Positions 15,103-21,920 of a DNA stretch of 21,920 nt are shown here, one piece after another. The DNA is taken from NCBI GenBank assembly GCA_964576115.1, contig CAZNUA010000024.1, positions 29,323 to 51,242 on the forward strand, given 5' to 3'. Within the stretch, counting starts at the first letter, position 1, and each line of letters opens with the position of its first letter. The stretch is from CAYSYY01 sp964576115 [NCBI: uncultured Gemmatimonadota bacterium] (lineage in GTDB: Bacteria > Blakebacterota > Blakebacteria > Blakebacterales). The notes under the pieces were generated by a model. The model worked only from the letters and a program-made list of their open reading frames with translations, was not told where the DNA came from and did not search any database. The position numbers and the translations under genes were made by a program.

Positions 15103-16056
15103 ATGCATACCTTTCAATACCTTGTCACCGCCGTTGTCGTCATCGTCCTGATCTACGCCCTGGCCTTTCTGCTGCGACGCCGGGGGACGCTGCATGAAGA
15201 CCATGCCCTCACCCTGGCCCGCCTCGTCACCGACCTGTGTCTGCCGGCCATGATCTTCGTGAACCTGGCGAGTCAGACAATCCGGTTGGACCAGGTGGTC
15301 CCGGCTCTCGTCATGCTCGCCCTCGAGCTCTTCTGCATTGCCCTGGCCTGGGCGATCAGCGCCCTGCTCAAGTTCGGCCGGGCCCAGCAGGGTGCCATCG
15401 TCTTCTGCTCGGCTTTCGGTTCCTCGACGTTCCTGGGCTATTCGATCATCACGCAGGTGTTTCCCCATTCGCCCGAGGCCTTGAGCGAAGCCGTTCTGAT
15501 TTCGGAAATCGGCGTCGGGTATCCCATCTTCATCCTGGGACCGATCCTGGCCGCCTACTTCGGTTCGGCGGTATCGCAGGCCGAATCGCCGTGGAAAGCC
15601 TCTCTCGGCTTTTTCAGGTCCCCGGTCTTCTTTGCCTTGATTGCAGGCATTCTATGGGGAGTCCTGCGACTGCCCGGGGAAACCAGCGCCCTTCTGGCGC
15701 CGGTCTTCAGGCTGGGCAATATCCTGGCCGCTGCCGTGACACCGCTGGCCGTCCTGTCGGTCGCTCTCATGTTCACATGGCCCGACTGGCGCACGGCCCT
15801 GGCACCCCTGGCCATCGTGGTTCTCCTGAAGCTGATTCTCAAACCGGTGCTCGCCGGTTTTCTCGCCGCCGGCTTCGCTTTTCCCGAACTCTGGAAAGAA
15901 GTCCTGGTTCTCCTGGCTGCCATGCCACCGGCGGTGCTGGGAGCGGTCTTCCTGCGGCGCTACGGCGGGGACGCAAAACTGGCCTCCACCCTGCTGCTGG
16001 CCGCCAGCGTGGTCAGCTGCCTGACGATCATCGGGGTCTTCTGGCTGATGGGGTAG
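15103..16056 (+). CDS. AEC-family (auxin efflux carrier-like) transporter
   Basis: A 317-residue integral membrane protein with about ten hydrophobic helices in two halves. The first half contains RRRGTLHEDHALTLARLVTDLCLPAMIF, where a charged loop and LxRLVxxxxLPAxIF are typical of the AEC/membrane transport protein family (PF03547). The second half, from about residue 165 (SPVFFALIAGILWGVL), repeats the pattern. Bacterial members move organic acids such as malate, or other anions; the substrate here cannot be read from sequence. The ATG at 15103 has no clear Shine-Dalgarno, so the start is moderately certain; the first helix begins immediately after it, which supports it. It stands alone between the BNR gene (158 bp upstream) and the DUF4143 ATPase gene (240 bp downstream). 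Confidence 0.88.
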   Translation: MHTFQYLVTAVVVIVLIYALAFLLRRRGTLHEDHALTLARLVTDLCLPAMIFVNLASQTIRLDQVVPALVMLALELFCIALAWAISALLKFGRAQQGAIVFCSAFGSSTFLGYSIITQVFPHSPEALSEAVLISEIGVGYPIFILGPILAAYFGSAVSQAESPWKASLGFFRSPVFFALIAGILWGVLRLPGETSALLAPVFRLGNILAAAVTPLAVLSVALMFTWPDWRTALAPLAIVVLLKLILKPVLAGFLAAGFAFPELWKEVLVLLAAMPPAVLGAVFLRRYGGDAKLASTLLLAASVVSCLTIIGVFWLMG

Positions 16057-16252
16057 CGAGGATAATCAATGACGATCTCGCCATTCAGATCGCCGACTAC
16101 GACGTTATCGCTGCCCTCTGTCTGCCCCCGGGGTACAGACATCTGCGGCTTCGCTGACAGCAGGGGGGAACAACAGTCATGAGACCCGAGACTTTCACCA
16201 TCACGACCTTCGGGCTGGACTGACTCCTGGTGGCATATTTTCAGTCAACTGC

Positions 16253-16272
16253 AAAATAGTCTTGACTATTTT
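16253..16272. repeat. Perfect 9-bp inverted repeat over the -35 box
   Basis: AAAATAGTC (16253-16261) and GACTATTTT (16264-16272) are exact complements with a 2-bp centre. The repeat covers the -35 element of the promoter for the following ATPase gene, a classic position for a repressor operator. It lies in an AT-rich patch that contrasts with the GC-rich surroundings. Confidence 0.6.
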
Positions 16273-16289
16273 TTAGTAATATTCATAAT
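16262..16289 (+). promoter_or_regulatory. Sigma-70 promoter of the DUF4143 ATPase, leaderless
   Basis: TTGACT (16262-16267) and CATAAT (16284-16289) are 16 bp apart and match five of six consensus bases each. The expected start of transcription falls at or next to the ATG at 16297, and no Shine-Dalgarno precedes that ATG, so the mRNA is probably leaderless. Confidence 0.65.
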
Positions 16290-16296
16290 AGACGGC

Positions 16297-17517
16297 ATGA
16301 TACCCCGTCCGATGTACTCAATGCTGTGGAAAGAACTGGCAGACACCAAACCAATGGTGTTCATGGCCGGTCCGCGCCAGGTCGGAAAGACCACCCTGGC
16401 GCAGGCTATCGCTGACCGGTTCACAAACCGGGCCTATCTGAACTGGGATGTGCTCACCGACCGAAAGAGGCTGGTACACGAGCCCTACTTCTTCGAAACC
16501 ATCGAACGACGTGATCGGTCCGCACCGCTCGTGGTTTTCGACGAGATCCACAAGTATCGCGGATGGAAGAATTACCTCAAGGGCGTCTATGACCGGTATC
16601 ACGATGAGTTCCGTTTCCTCGTTACCGGAAGCGGCCGGCTCGATATGTACCGCAGGGGCGGTGACTCGCTCGCTGGTCGATACGCGCTCTTCCGTCTCTG
16701 GCCGTTCACTCTGGCGGAACTGGCCGGATACCGCCCGACGCTCGAAGCATTCCGGGCCGACCTTCTTGGTCTCGTCATGGATGAGGACGGTACCGCCGAT
16801 GAGATCTGGAAGCGCCTCGCGCAATTCTCCGGTTTTCCCGAACCGTACGTCCAGGCTCGATCGACGGCCTACCGCCGATGGTCAACAACCTATCACAGCC
16901 AGTTAATCCGTGAGGATATCCGTGACCTGACCGGGATTCGATCGGTTGGCGAGGTCGAAACGCTCTTCGCTCTCCTGCCCGAACGAGTGGGTAGTATCCT
17001 CTCCATCGTTAATCTCGCCGACGACCTCAAGGTCTCCTACAACACCGTGAAGAACTGGCTGGAGGTTCTCGAGCGTTTCTATCTGACTTTCTCGATCGCA
17101 CCCTGGACGCGCCGGGTAACCCGGGCCACCCAGAAGGCGAAGAAGACCTATCTGCTCGACTATGCGGTCATCGAGAACGAAGCGGCCCGATTCGAGAACA
17201 TGGTCGCCCTGGAGTTGTACCGCGCCATCAATACGTGGAACGACCTGGGTTATGGGCCGTACGGTCTGCATTTCGTCCGGAACAAGGAGAAAGAGGAGGT
17301 CGACTTCCTGCTGACCGAGCGGCACCATCCCGTTCTTCTGGTGGAGGCGAAGAGAGGCGAGACGAAGGTCGCACCGGCCCTGAGGAAATTCCAGCATCAG
17401 CTCAAAGTGCCCGGTATCCAATTGATTGACGAAGGCGAGGGATTCAGGAAAGTGAAGAACGGGAACCTGACTGTCCTCGTGGCTCCCGCCCGGATGTGGC
17501 TCCCGCGTCTTCCCTGA
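16297..17517 (+). CDS. AAA ATPase with DUF4143 and PD-(D/E)xK-like C-terminus
   Basis: A 406-residue protein of the widespread AAA_14/DUF4143 group. Walker A is GPRQVGKT (25-32), Walker B VVFDE (79-83), and LVTGSGRLD (108-116) is the sensor segment. DUF4143 follows from about residue 200 with a helix-turn-helix-like stretch (LADDLKVSYNTVKNWLEVL, 240-258). The C-terminus has EEVDFLL (333-339) and LLVEAK (347-352), the D...ExK spacing of a PD-(D/E)xK nuclease-type fold. Members are common and often scattered among mobile or defence-rich DNA, but their function is not settled; a role in DNA-directed conflict or regulation is inference. The ATG at 16297 sits directly behind a promoter with no ribosome site. 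Its AT-rich upstream patch differs from the neighbours, hinting at acquisition as a single-gene module. Confidence 0.9.
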   Translation: MIPRPMYSMLWKELADTKPMVFMAGPRQVGKTTLAQAIADRFTNRAYLNWDVLTDRKRLVHEPYFFETIERRDRSAPLVVFDEIHKYRGWKNYLKGVYDRYHDEFRFLVTGSGRLDMYRRGGDSLAGRYALFRLWPFTLAELAGYRPTLEAFRADLLGLVMDEDGTADEIWKRLAQFSGFPEPYVQARSTAYRRWSTTYHSQLIREDIRDLTGIRSVGEVETLFALLPERVGSILSIVNLADDLKVSYNTVKNWLEVLERFYLTFSIAPWTRRVTRATQKAKKTYLLDYAVIENEAARFENMVALELYRAINTWNDLGYGPYGLHFVRNKEKEEVDFLLTERHHPVLLVEAKRGETKVAPALRKFQHQLKVPGIQLIDEGEGFRKVKNGNLTVLVAPARMWLPRLP

Positions 17518-17557
17518 CACCAACAACCACCGAGGCCGGCCATATGCGATTCGCCGT

Positions 17558-19528
17558 TCAGCGCCGCACGACCGTGATCATGATCTTCGAGGGGTACTGC
17601 CGCGAGTGGTGCACGACGTTGTGGGCCATGACGGCTTCGCTCTCGTCGTAGTTGTTCCCCCCGGTGTTCAGGTTGCGGTCAAAGCGCGGGAAGTTACTGC
17701 TCGAGACCTCGATGCGCAGGCAGTGTCCGGGGGCGAAGAAGTTGCTGGTGACCAGCGGCTGCAGGGTCACCTCGTACACCTCGCCGTCCTCCATCCAGAC
17801 CGGCGGCCCGTCATAACCCTCTCGCCAGCGTAGGCGCTGGATCGACTCGTCCAGACTCCAGGCCGTGCCGTCGGGCGCCACATCGATCACCCGGACGGTG
17901 ATATCGGTGTCGCGGGCATCGGAGGAAACGTAGAGGGTCGGGGTGATCGGTCCGCTCACCTCGAGGCCCTCCCGGAAGGGTTCGGAGGTATAGACCAGGA
18001 TGTCGGGCCGCTCCTCCATCTCCCGCTGGTCGACCGAGCCGACCGGCCACGAACTGCCGCCGTGCGAGACGACCGGATCCGTCGGATCGTAGGTGAAGGC
18101 GTCGGGCCGGTCGCGGCGGGGGGGCGAGTCGGTCAGGCGGCCGTCGCCGTTCAGAGTGTTGGCGTTGCCCTCACTGGAGAGGTAGAAGGTCATCGGCTCG
18201 GCGCCCGCTGGCGGCCAGGTCTCGGCCGAGTGCCATTCGTTACTCCCCATGGTGAAGTAGTGGACCTTCGGGAAGTCCTCGAGCAACCCGCCGGTCTCGC
18301 CTTTGAGGAAGCGGTCGAAGAAGGCGAACATCAGTTCCTGGTAGTTGAAGCGCACGTCGCCCAGGTTGCGCTGACCCGCCACATACTCTTCGGGGCCGAC
18401 CGGGGCGTCGTCGGCCCCGGTGTCGGTGCGTCGGAAACCGCAGTGGGTGGTCGGCGCCAGCACCAGCCACTGCTGGTCGGCAACCTCACCCTCGGCGGTG
18501 GTCCGCACGTGGTTGTACATCTGGAGGTTGGGGGCCACCGACACGTCGAACAGCGACACGAACCAGAGGCCGGGCACCTCGAGCGACATGTCGTCGTGCC
18601 AGAGCCCCCCCTGGTACCAGGCCGGGTCGTTCGGGGTGCGGGCGATCATGGCTCCGCCCGTGTCCACCGGCATTTCATCGGCGGCGATCCCGCGCGGCCC
18701 GTCCACCGACCGCATGATGTCCTGCACCGGTAGGTGCCAATAAGCCTGCGACCAGTCCACCGGGGGCATGTGCGGCGCGAGGTCGAAGAGCCGGGAGGCC
18801 GCGATCAACTCTTCCCGGGTGGCATCGGTCGGGAACATCGGCCGGATCTGGTTTTGTTCCGAATACAGCCAGCCGATGAAGAGCAGCTGTACCGCCCCGC
18901 CGCGGTACCAGTTGCCCTGCTCGTAATACGGTCGGATCCGACCCACGCCGGCGCCGAAGCCCTGCACGTTCATGGCGGCGAAACCGGAGTGGCCCAGCGA
19001 GGCCACCGCCGGCTGCCATTCGGCGGTCGAGGAGCAACCGGTGGTGCCGACCTTGCCGTTCGACCACGGCTGGCTCGTGATCCACTCCAGCGCGTCCCAG
19101 CCGTCGGTCAGCGGGGGACCGAGGATATCCCAGTTCCCCTCCGAGAAGAAGTGCCCGCGTTCTTGCATGTTGATGTGCACATAGCCGCGCCGGATCGACC
19201 TGATCTCCGAGGCCATGCTGCGCGGAACGCCGTTGGTGACGTCCCAGTAATTGAAGTTGTACGGTGTGCGGACCCAGATGGCGGGGTACTGCTTCGACGT
19301 GTCGCGCGGGCGGTAGATGTCGGCCGCGATACGGGTTCCGTCGCGCATCGGGATCATGACCTTGCGCTCGACGATGGCGATCGACTGCAGTTCGTTCTCC
19401 AGGGCCCAGCGCTGGGCTCGCTGTTCGGCGGACATACCGAAGCGCTGAGCGTGGATCGGGGCGGCGGTGATGACCAGTACCACGAAGACGGAGAGCGATC
19501 GGATCAGGCGGGAGAGGGACGTCGGCAT
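17558..19528 (-). CDS. Secreted CocE/NonD-family (peptidase S15-like) hydrolase
   Basis: A 656-residue exported alpha/beta hydrolase. Residues 1-27 are a Sec signal ending in IHAQ. The N-terminal catalytic domain starts with [18 protein letters not shown] (57-74), the usual opening of the CocE/X-Pro dipeptidyl-peptidase family, and [11 protein letters not shown] (81-91). The nucleophile region reads [11 protein letters not shown] (161-171), so Ser166 is the likely nucleophile; the usual GxSYxG is altered to GCSSTA. Candidate acid and base are D328 (SLFDVS) and H362 (APTTHCGF). The C-terminal jelly-roll domain (about 490-656) has [22 protein letters not shown] and [20 protein letters not shown]. 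It probably hydrolyses esters, amides or N-acylated beta-lactam-like substrates outside the cytoplasm; the substrate is unknown. GGAGGAAC precedes the ATG at 19528. It converges with the ATPase gene, leaving a 40-bp gap. Confidence 0.92.
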   Translation of the reverse strand: MPTSLSRLIRSLSVFVVLVITAAPIHAQRFGMSAEQRAQRWALENELQSIAIVERKVMIPMRDGTRIAADIYRPRDTSKQYPAIWVRTPYNFNYWDVTNGVPRSMASEIRSIRRGYVHINMQERGHFFSEGNWDILGPPLTDGWDALEWITSQPWSNGKVGTTGCSSTAEWQPAVASLGHSGFAAMNVQGFGAGVGRIRPYYEQGNWYRGGAVQLLFIGWLYSEQNQIRPMFPTDATREELIAASRLFDLAPHMPPVDWSQAYWHLPVQDIMRSVDGPRGIAADEMPVDTGGAMIARTPNDPAWYQGGLWHDDMSLEVPGLWFVSLFDVSVAPNLQMYNHVRTTAEGEVADQQWLVLAPTTHCGFRRTDTGADDAPVGPEEYVAGQRNLGDVRFNYQELMFAFFDRFLKGETGGLLEDFPKVHYFTMGSNEWHSAETWPPAGAEPMTFYLSSEGNANTLNGDGRLTDSPPRRDRPDAFTYDPTDPVVSHGGSSWPVGSVDQREMEERPDILVYTSEPFREGLEVSGPITPTLYVSSDARDTDITVRVIDVAPDGTAWSLDESIQRLRWREGYDGPPVWMEDGEVYEVTLQPLVTSNFFAPGHCLRIEVSSSNFPRFDRNLNTGGNNYDESEAVMAHNVVHHSRQYPSKIMITVVRR

Positions 19529-19580
19529 GAGGTTCCTCCGGCTGGGGTCGGGTGACTCCCGAGTACGGCGGGTGAAGTCG

Positions 19581-19586
19581 ATTATA
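19581..19586 (-). promoter_or_regulatory. Candidate -10 box for the CocE-like gene
   Basis: Read on the minus strand this is a perfect TATAAT, 52 bp upstream of the start codon. No good -35 element is seen 16-18 bp away, so activator help or chance are both possible. Confidence 0.35.
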
Positions 19587-19616
19587 CCCGATCATCATGC
19601 CGGAGTCGGAGATGGG

Positions 19617-19645
19617 GTGCAAGCGTACCGGCGATGTTTTATATT
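19617..19645 (+). promoter_or_regulatory. Candidate osmC promoter
   Basis: TATATT at 19640-19645 is a good -10 element; GTGCAA at 19617-19622, 17 bp away, is a weak -35. Transcription would start near 19652, about 52 nt before the osmC start. The start point would lie within the inverted repeat at 19643-19664. Confidence 0.4.
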
Positions 19646-19664
19646 TCGTTCTCCGAACGGAAAT
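19643..19664. repeat. Imperfect inverted repeat, possible osmC operator
   Basis: ATTTCGTTC (19643-19651) and GAACGGAAAT (19655-19664) pair through all nine positions with one extra G in the right arm and a 3-bp centre. It overlaps the end of the proposed -10 box and the transcription start of osmC, where a repressor would block initiation. Confidence 0.35.
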
Positions 19665-19703
19665 TGCAGGGCATTTGAGAGTCAGTGAAAAGGGGAGACA
19701 ACC

Positions 19704-20132
19704 ATGCCGGTACGTAAAGCCGATGCCGTCTGGAACGGCACTCTCAGAGAGGGCACTGGACGCGTCAGTCTCGAGAGCGGCGCCTTCGAGGGAAAGTACT
19801 CCTTCGGCAGTCGCTTTGAGTCCGAACCGGGAACCAATCCCGAGGAACTGGTGGGGGCGGCCCATGCGGGCTGTTTCTCGATGGCGCTCTCGGCCGCGCT
19901 CGGCGAGGCGGGGCACGATCCCCTGGAGGTCGCCACAACCGCCCGGGTTCACCTCGAGAAAACCGACGACGGTTTCGCGGTCACGCGCATCGAACTCGTT
20001 TCGCGCGCGAAGGTGCCGGGTATCGACCGGGACACCTTCATGACCTTTGCCGAGGACGCCAAGCAGGGCTGCCCGATCTCGAAGCTTCTGACCGGGGCCG
20101 AGATAAGCCTCCAGATCGAACTGGAAAACTGA
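19704..20132 (+). CDS. osmC: OsmC peroxiredoxin
   Basis: A 142-residue cytoplasmic thiol peroxidase that reduces organic hydroperoxides. It is collinear with E. coli OsmC over its length: TVS/RVS-LESG near 20-25, then TRFEGEKGTNPEELIGAAH-like residues 37-54 here, AGCFSMALS (55-63) with Cys57, and KQGCPISKLL (120-129) with Cys123. These two cysteines are the catalytic pair, and Glu47/48 near the active site is kept. The length equals that of the family. AGGGGAG sits 6 nt ahead of the ATG. It is divergent from the CocE-like gene and convergent with the AbgT-family gene, whose stop is only 7 nt away. In other bacteria osmC responds to osmotic, stationary-phase or peroxide stress; here an inverted repeat at the promoter suggests local control. 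Confidence 0.96.
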   Translation: MPVRKADAVWNGTLREGTGRVSLESGAFEGKYSFGSRFESEPGTNPEELVGAAHAGCFSMALSAALGEAGHDPLEVATTARVHLEKTDDGFAVTRIELVSRAKVPGIDRDTFMTFAEDAKQGCPISKLLTGAEISLQIELEN

Positions 20133-20139
20133 TTGTGAA

Positions 20140-21699
20140 TTACATCCCGCCGGTCACGCCCGCCAGAATTCCCTCGGGCAGGTAGAGGGTGGCGCCGGGG
20201 CCGACCGGGATACCCAGCGCCATCCAGACGATCAGCAGGATCGTCCAGATGATCAGGAAGGCGATGGTATAGGGGAGCATCGTCGCGATCACGGTCCCGA
20301 TACCGGCTTTCTCGTCATAGCGTTCCACAAACGCCACGATCAGGGCGAAGTAGCTCATCATCGGGGCGATGATGTTGGTCGTGGAATCCCCGATCCGGTA
20401 GGCCACCTGGGTGAACTCGGGGCTGATGTTGAGCAGCATCAGCATGGGAATGAAGACCGGTGCCATGATGGCCCACTTGGCCGACGCGCTTCCCATGAAC
20501 AGGTTCACGAAGCCCGACATCACCACGAAAGTCACCATCAGCAGGATCGTCGGCAGGTTCAGGGCTGCCAGCACTTCGGCTCCCTTCACGGCGAAGATGA
20601 GCCCCAGGTTCGACATCCGGAAGAAAGCCACGAACTGGGAAGCGAAGAAGACCAGCACCATATACAGCGCCAGGGTCTCCATCGCTTTCGACATCCCCTT
20701 CATGACATCCTTGTCGTTCCGGTAGGTCCCGGCGCCGATGCCGTAGGCCACCCCGCAGAGACCGAAAATGATGAAGATCAGGGCCACGATCCCTTCCAGG
20801 AAGGGGGAGTGGAGCAGGCTCCCGGTCTCGGGATTGCGCAGGAACCCGCCGGCCGGAACAGTGCCGGCCAGGAGCACGAGCGTGATGGCGATCAGGGTGA
20901 AGAGCGCATAGCGGAGCCCCCGGAGCTCTTCCGGGGTCAGATCGCGCAGCTCTTCCGGTTTCTCATCGCCCGTATACTCCCCCAGGCGGGGGGCGACGAT
21001 CCTCTCGGTCACCCAGGTGCCGGCGCCTGCGATCAGGAAGGTCGAGGCGGCCATGAAATACCAGTTGCAGGCGGCGTTGACCTGGTAACCGGGGATAAGG
21101 ATCTGGGCCGCTTCCTGCGAAAGCCCGGCCAGCAGGGGGTCGATCGTGCCCAGGACCAGGTTGGCGCTGTAGCCCCCCGAGACCCCGGCGAATGCGGCCG
21201 CCAGACCCGCGATGGGGTGCCGGCCCACGGCCAGGAAGATGATCGCGCCCAGGGGGACCAGCAGCACGTACCCGATCTCGCTGGCGGCGTTGCTGAACAC
21301 TCCGGCCAGCACGATCACGAAGGTGAGCAGGTGACGCGGGGCGGTGATGACCATCAGCCGCAGCCCCGACCCGATCAGGCCGCTTCCCTCCGATATCCCG
21401 ATCCCGAGCATGGCCACCAGCACCGTCCCGAGCGGCGCGAAGCTGGTGAAGTTGACCACCATGTCCTGCAGGATGTGATGCAGGCCCTCGATCGAGACCA
21501 GGTTCACGGGCACGATCGTCTCGCCGGTGCCGGGGTGGACCGCCGACCAGTTCAGCAGCGCCCCCAGACCGGAGAAGAGGATGGCCGCCACCGCCATGAG
21601 ACCGAAGATCGTGGCCGGGTGGGGCAGGGCGTTACCGACTTTCTCGATGATTTCCAGGGAACGGCGGATGAATCTGCCGCGCTCTCTACTCCTGGCCAT
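20140..21699 (-). CDS. AbgT-family transporter
   Basis: A 519-residue integral membrane protein with about eleven to thirteen hydrophobic segments. It opens with [21 protein letters not shown], the usual start of the AbgT family (p-aminobenzoyl-glutamate transporters), and keeps [63 protein letters not shown] and [21 protein letters not shown], where the last matches a conserved core loop. Known members either import p-aminobenzoyl-glutamate or export p-aminobenzoate-like and sulfonamide compounds, using proton or sodium gradients; the direction here is open. The ATG at 21699 is chosen over the in-frame ATG at 21759 because AAAGGGG lies just before it and the 20-residue extension is Arg-rich and unlike the family. 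It converges on osmC. Confidence 0.94.
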   Translation of the reverse strand: MARSRERGRFIRRSLEIIEKVGNALPHPATIFGLMAVAAILFSGLGALLNWSAVHPGTGETIVPVNLVSIEGLHHILQDMVVNFTSFAPLGTVLVAMLGIGISEGSGLIGSGLRLMVITAPRHLLTFVIVLAGVFSNAASEIGYVLLVPLGAIIFLAVGRHPIAGLAAAFAGVSGGYSANLVLGTIDPLLAGLSQEAAQILIPGYQVNAACNWYFMAASTFLIAGAGTWVTERIVAPRLGEYTGDEKPEELRDLTPEELRGLRYALFTLIAITLVLLAGTVPAGGFLRNPETGSLLHSPFLEGIVALIFIIFGLCGVAYGIGAGTYRNDKDVMKGMSKAMETLALYMVLVFFASQFVAFFRMSNLGLIFAVKGAEVLAALNLPTILLMVTFVVMSGFVNLFMGSASAKWAIMAPVFIPMLMLLNISPEFTQVAYRIGDSTTNIIAPMMSYFALIVAFVERYDEKAGIGTVIATMLPYTIAFLIIWTILLIVWMALGIPVGPGATLYLPEGILAGVTGGM

Positions 21700-21879
21700 G
21701 GCACCCCTTTCGGGTCGGGTCCGGCGAAAGATGTACCGTCTCTCCACCCCCCGACGCAAGTACGGTTATTCCGTGCTTCGAAGACTCCCGTATGAACATA
21801 AGGAGGCAGGGAGGCAAGTGCCGGTCCATCCGACTGCGTGACGGCTCCAGACAGATGAGAACCGAGTAATCTGCGGTGA

Positions 21880-21920
21880 CTACTCGTCCAGGGGCAGCCT
21901 GGCGAGCCAGGCGCGGATTG
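21880..21920 (-). CDS. Possible last codons of a minus-strand gene
   Basis: In one minus-strand frame the edge reads IRAWLARLPLDE followed by TAG (21880-21882), which looks like an amphipathic protein C-terminus. The other two frames look less protein-like. If real, the gene lies upstream of the AbgT-family gene on the same strand, 180 bp away. Only 12 codons are visible, so no function can be given. Confidence 0.4.
   Translation of the reverse strand, partial: IRAWLARLPLDE

Noticed and set aside
16069-16182. 37-codon ORF behind the AEC transporter gene
   Set aside because: No ribosome site, no recognisable protein character and an end overlapping the better-supported ATG at 16179.
21792-21869. 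25-codon ORF starting ATGAACATAAGG
   Set aside because: No ribosome site lies ahead of it, the product is Arg-rich without features, and it overlaps the upstream region of the AbgT-family gene.
21897-21912. GCCTGG-CGAG-CCAGGC hairpin at the right edge
   Set aside because: It falls inside the likely final codons of a minus-strand gene, has a short stem and no T run, so it is not called a terminator.

Overview
High-GC bacterial DNA of the kind expected from a Gram-negative chromosome. Evidence for a Gram-negative is two lipoprotein signals, two probable twin-arginine (Tat) signals, several Sec signals, a sigma-54 activator gene and a near-perfect sigma-54 promoter. The gene content (large BNR/sortilin-like propeller protein, CocE-type hydrolase, HExxH lipoprotein, Gfo/Idh/MocA plus DUF1080 genes) recalls Gemmatimonadota, Latescibacterota and related FCB or PVC lineages. 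That placement is an impression from gene families, not a proof. No rRNA, tRNA, CRISPR array, transposase or integrase was seen.

Left part (1-7386): the end of a NicO-type metal exporter with a histidine-rich loop, then a five-gene plus-strand operon with gaps of only 15-35 nt: DoxX/DoxD-like membrane protein, Tat-type Gfo/Idh/MocA oxidoreductase, NHS-family MFS permease, cytoplasmic Gfo/Idh/MocA oxidoreductase, and an exported three-domain protein (xylose-isomerase-like TIM barrel plus two DUF1080 domains). These families are the parts of the oxidative 3-keto-glycoside route: oxidise the sugar at C3, cleave the glycosidic bond by elimination or hydrolysis, then import and reduce the product. 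The DoxX protein at the head of the operon is a candidate membrane electron partner for the exported dehydrogenase. This is the most interesting system in the window.

Middle (7353-11473): three minus-strand genes. A GAF-AAA+ sigma-54 activator overlaps the end of the sugar operon tail to tail by 34 bp. Next comes a small lipoprotein of unknown function with a strong hairpin behind it and a sigma-54 promoter (TGGCACG-N4-TTGC) in front of it, then a lipoprotein with an HEAHH metalloprotease signature. Activator and sigma-54 promoter lie less than 1 kb apart, which suggests a local regulatory circuit.

Right part (11711-21920): a 1077-residue secreted BNR/sortilin-like propeller protein, an AEC-family carrier, an AAA ATPase with DUF4143 that has an AT-rich and apparently leaderless promoter overlapping a perfect 9-bp inverted repeat, a secreted CocE/NonD (peptidase S15-like) hydrolase, OsmC, an AbgT-family transporter, and at the very edge the possible last codons of another minus-strand gene. 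CocE and osmC are divergent and share a 175-bp control region; osmC and the AbgT gene converge with a 7-nt gap.
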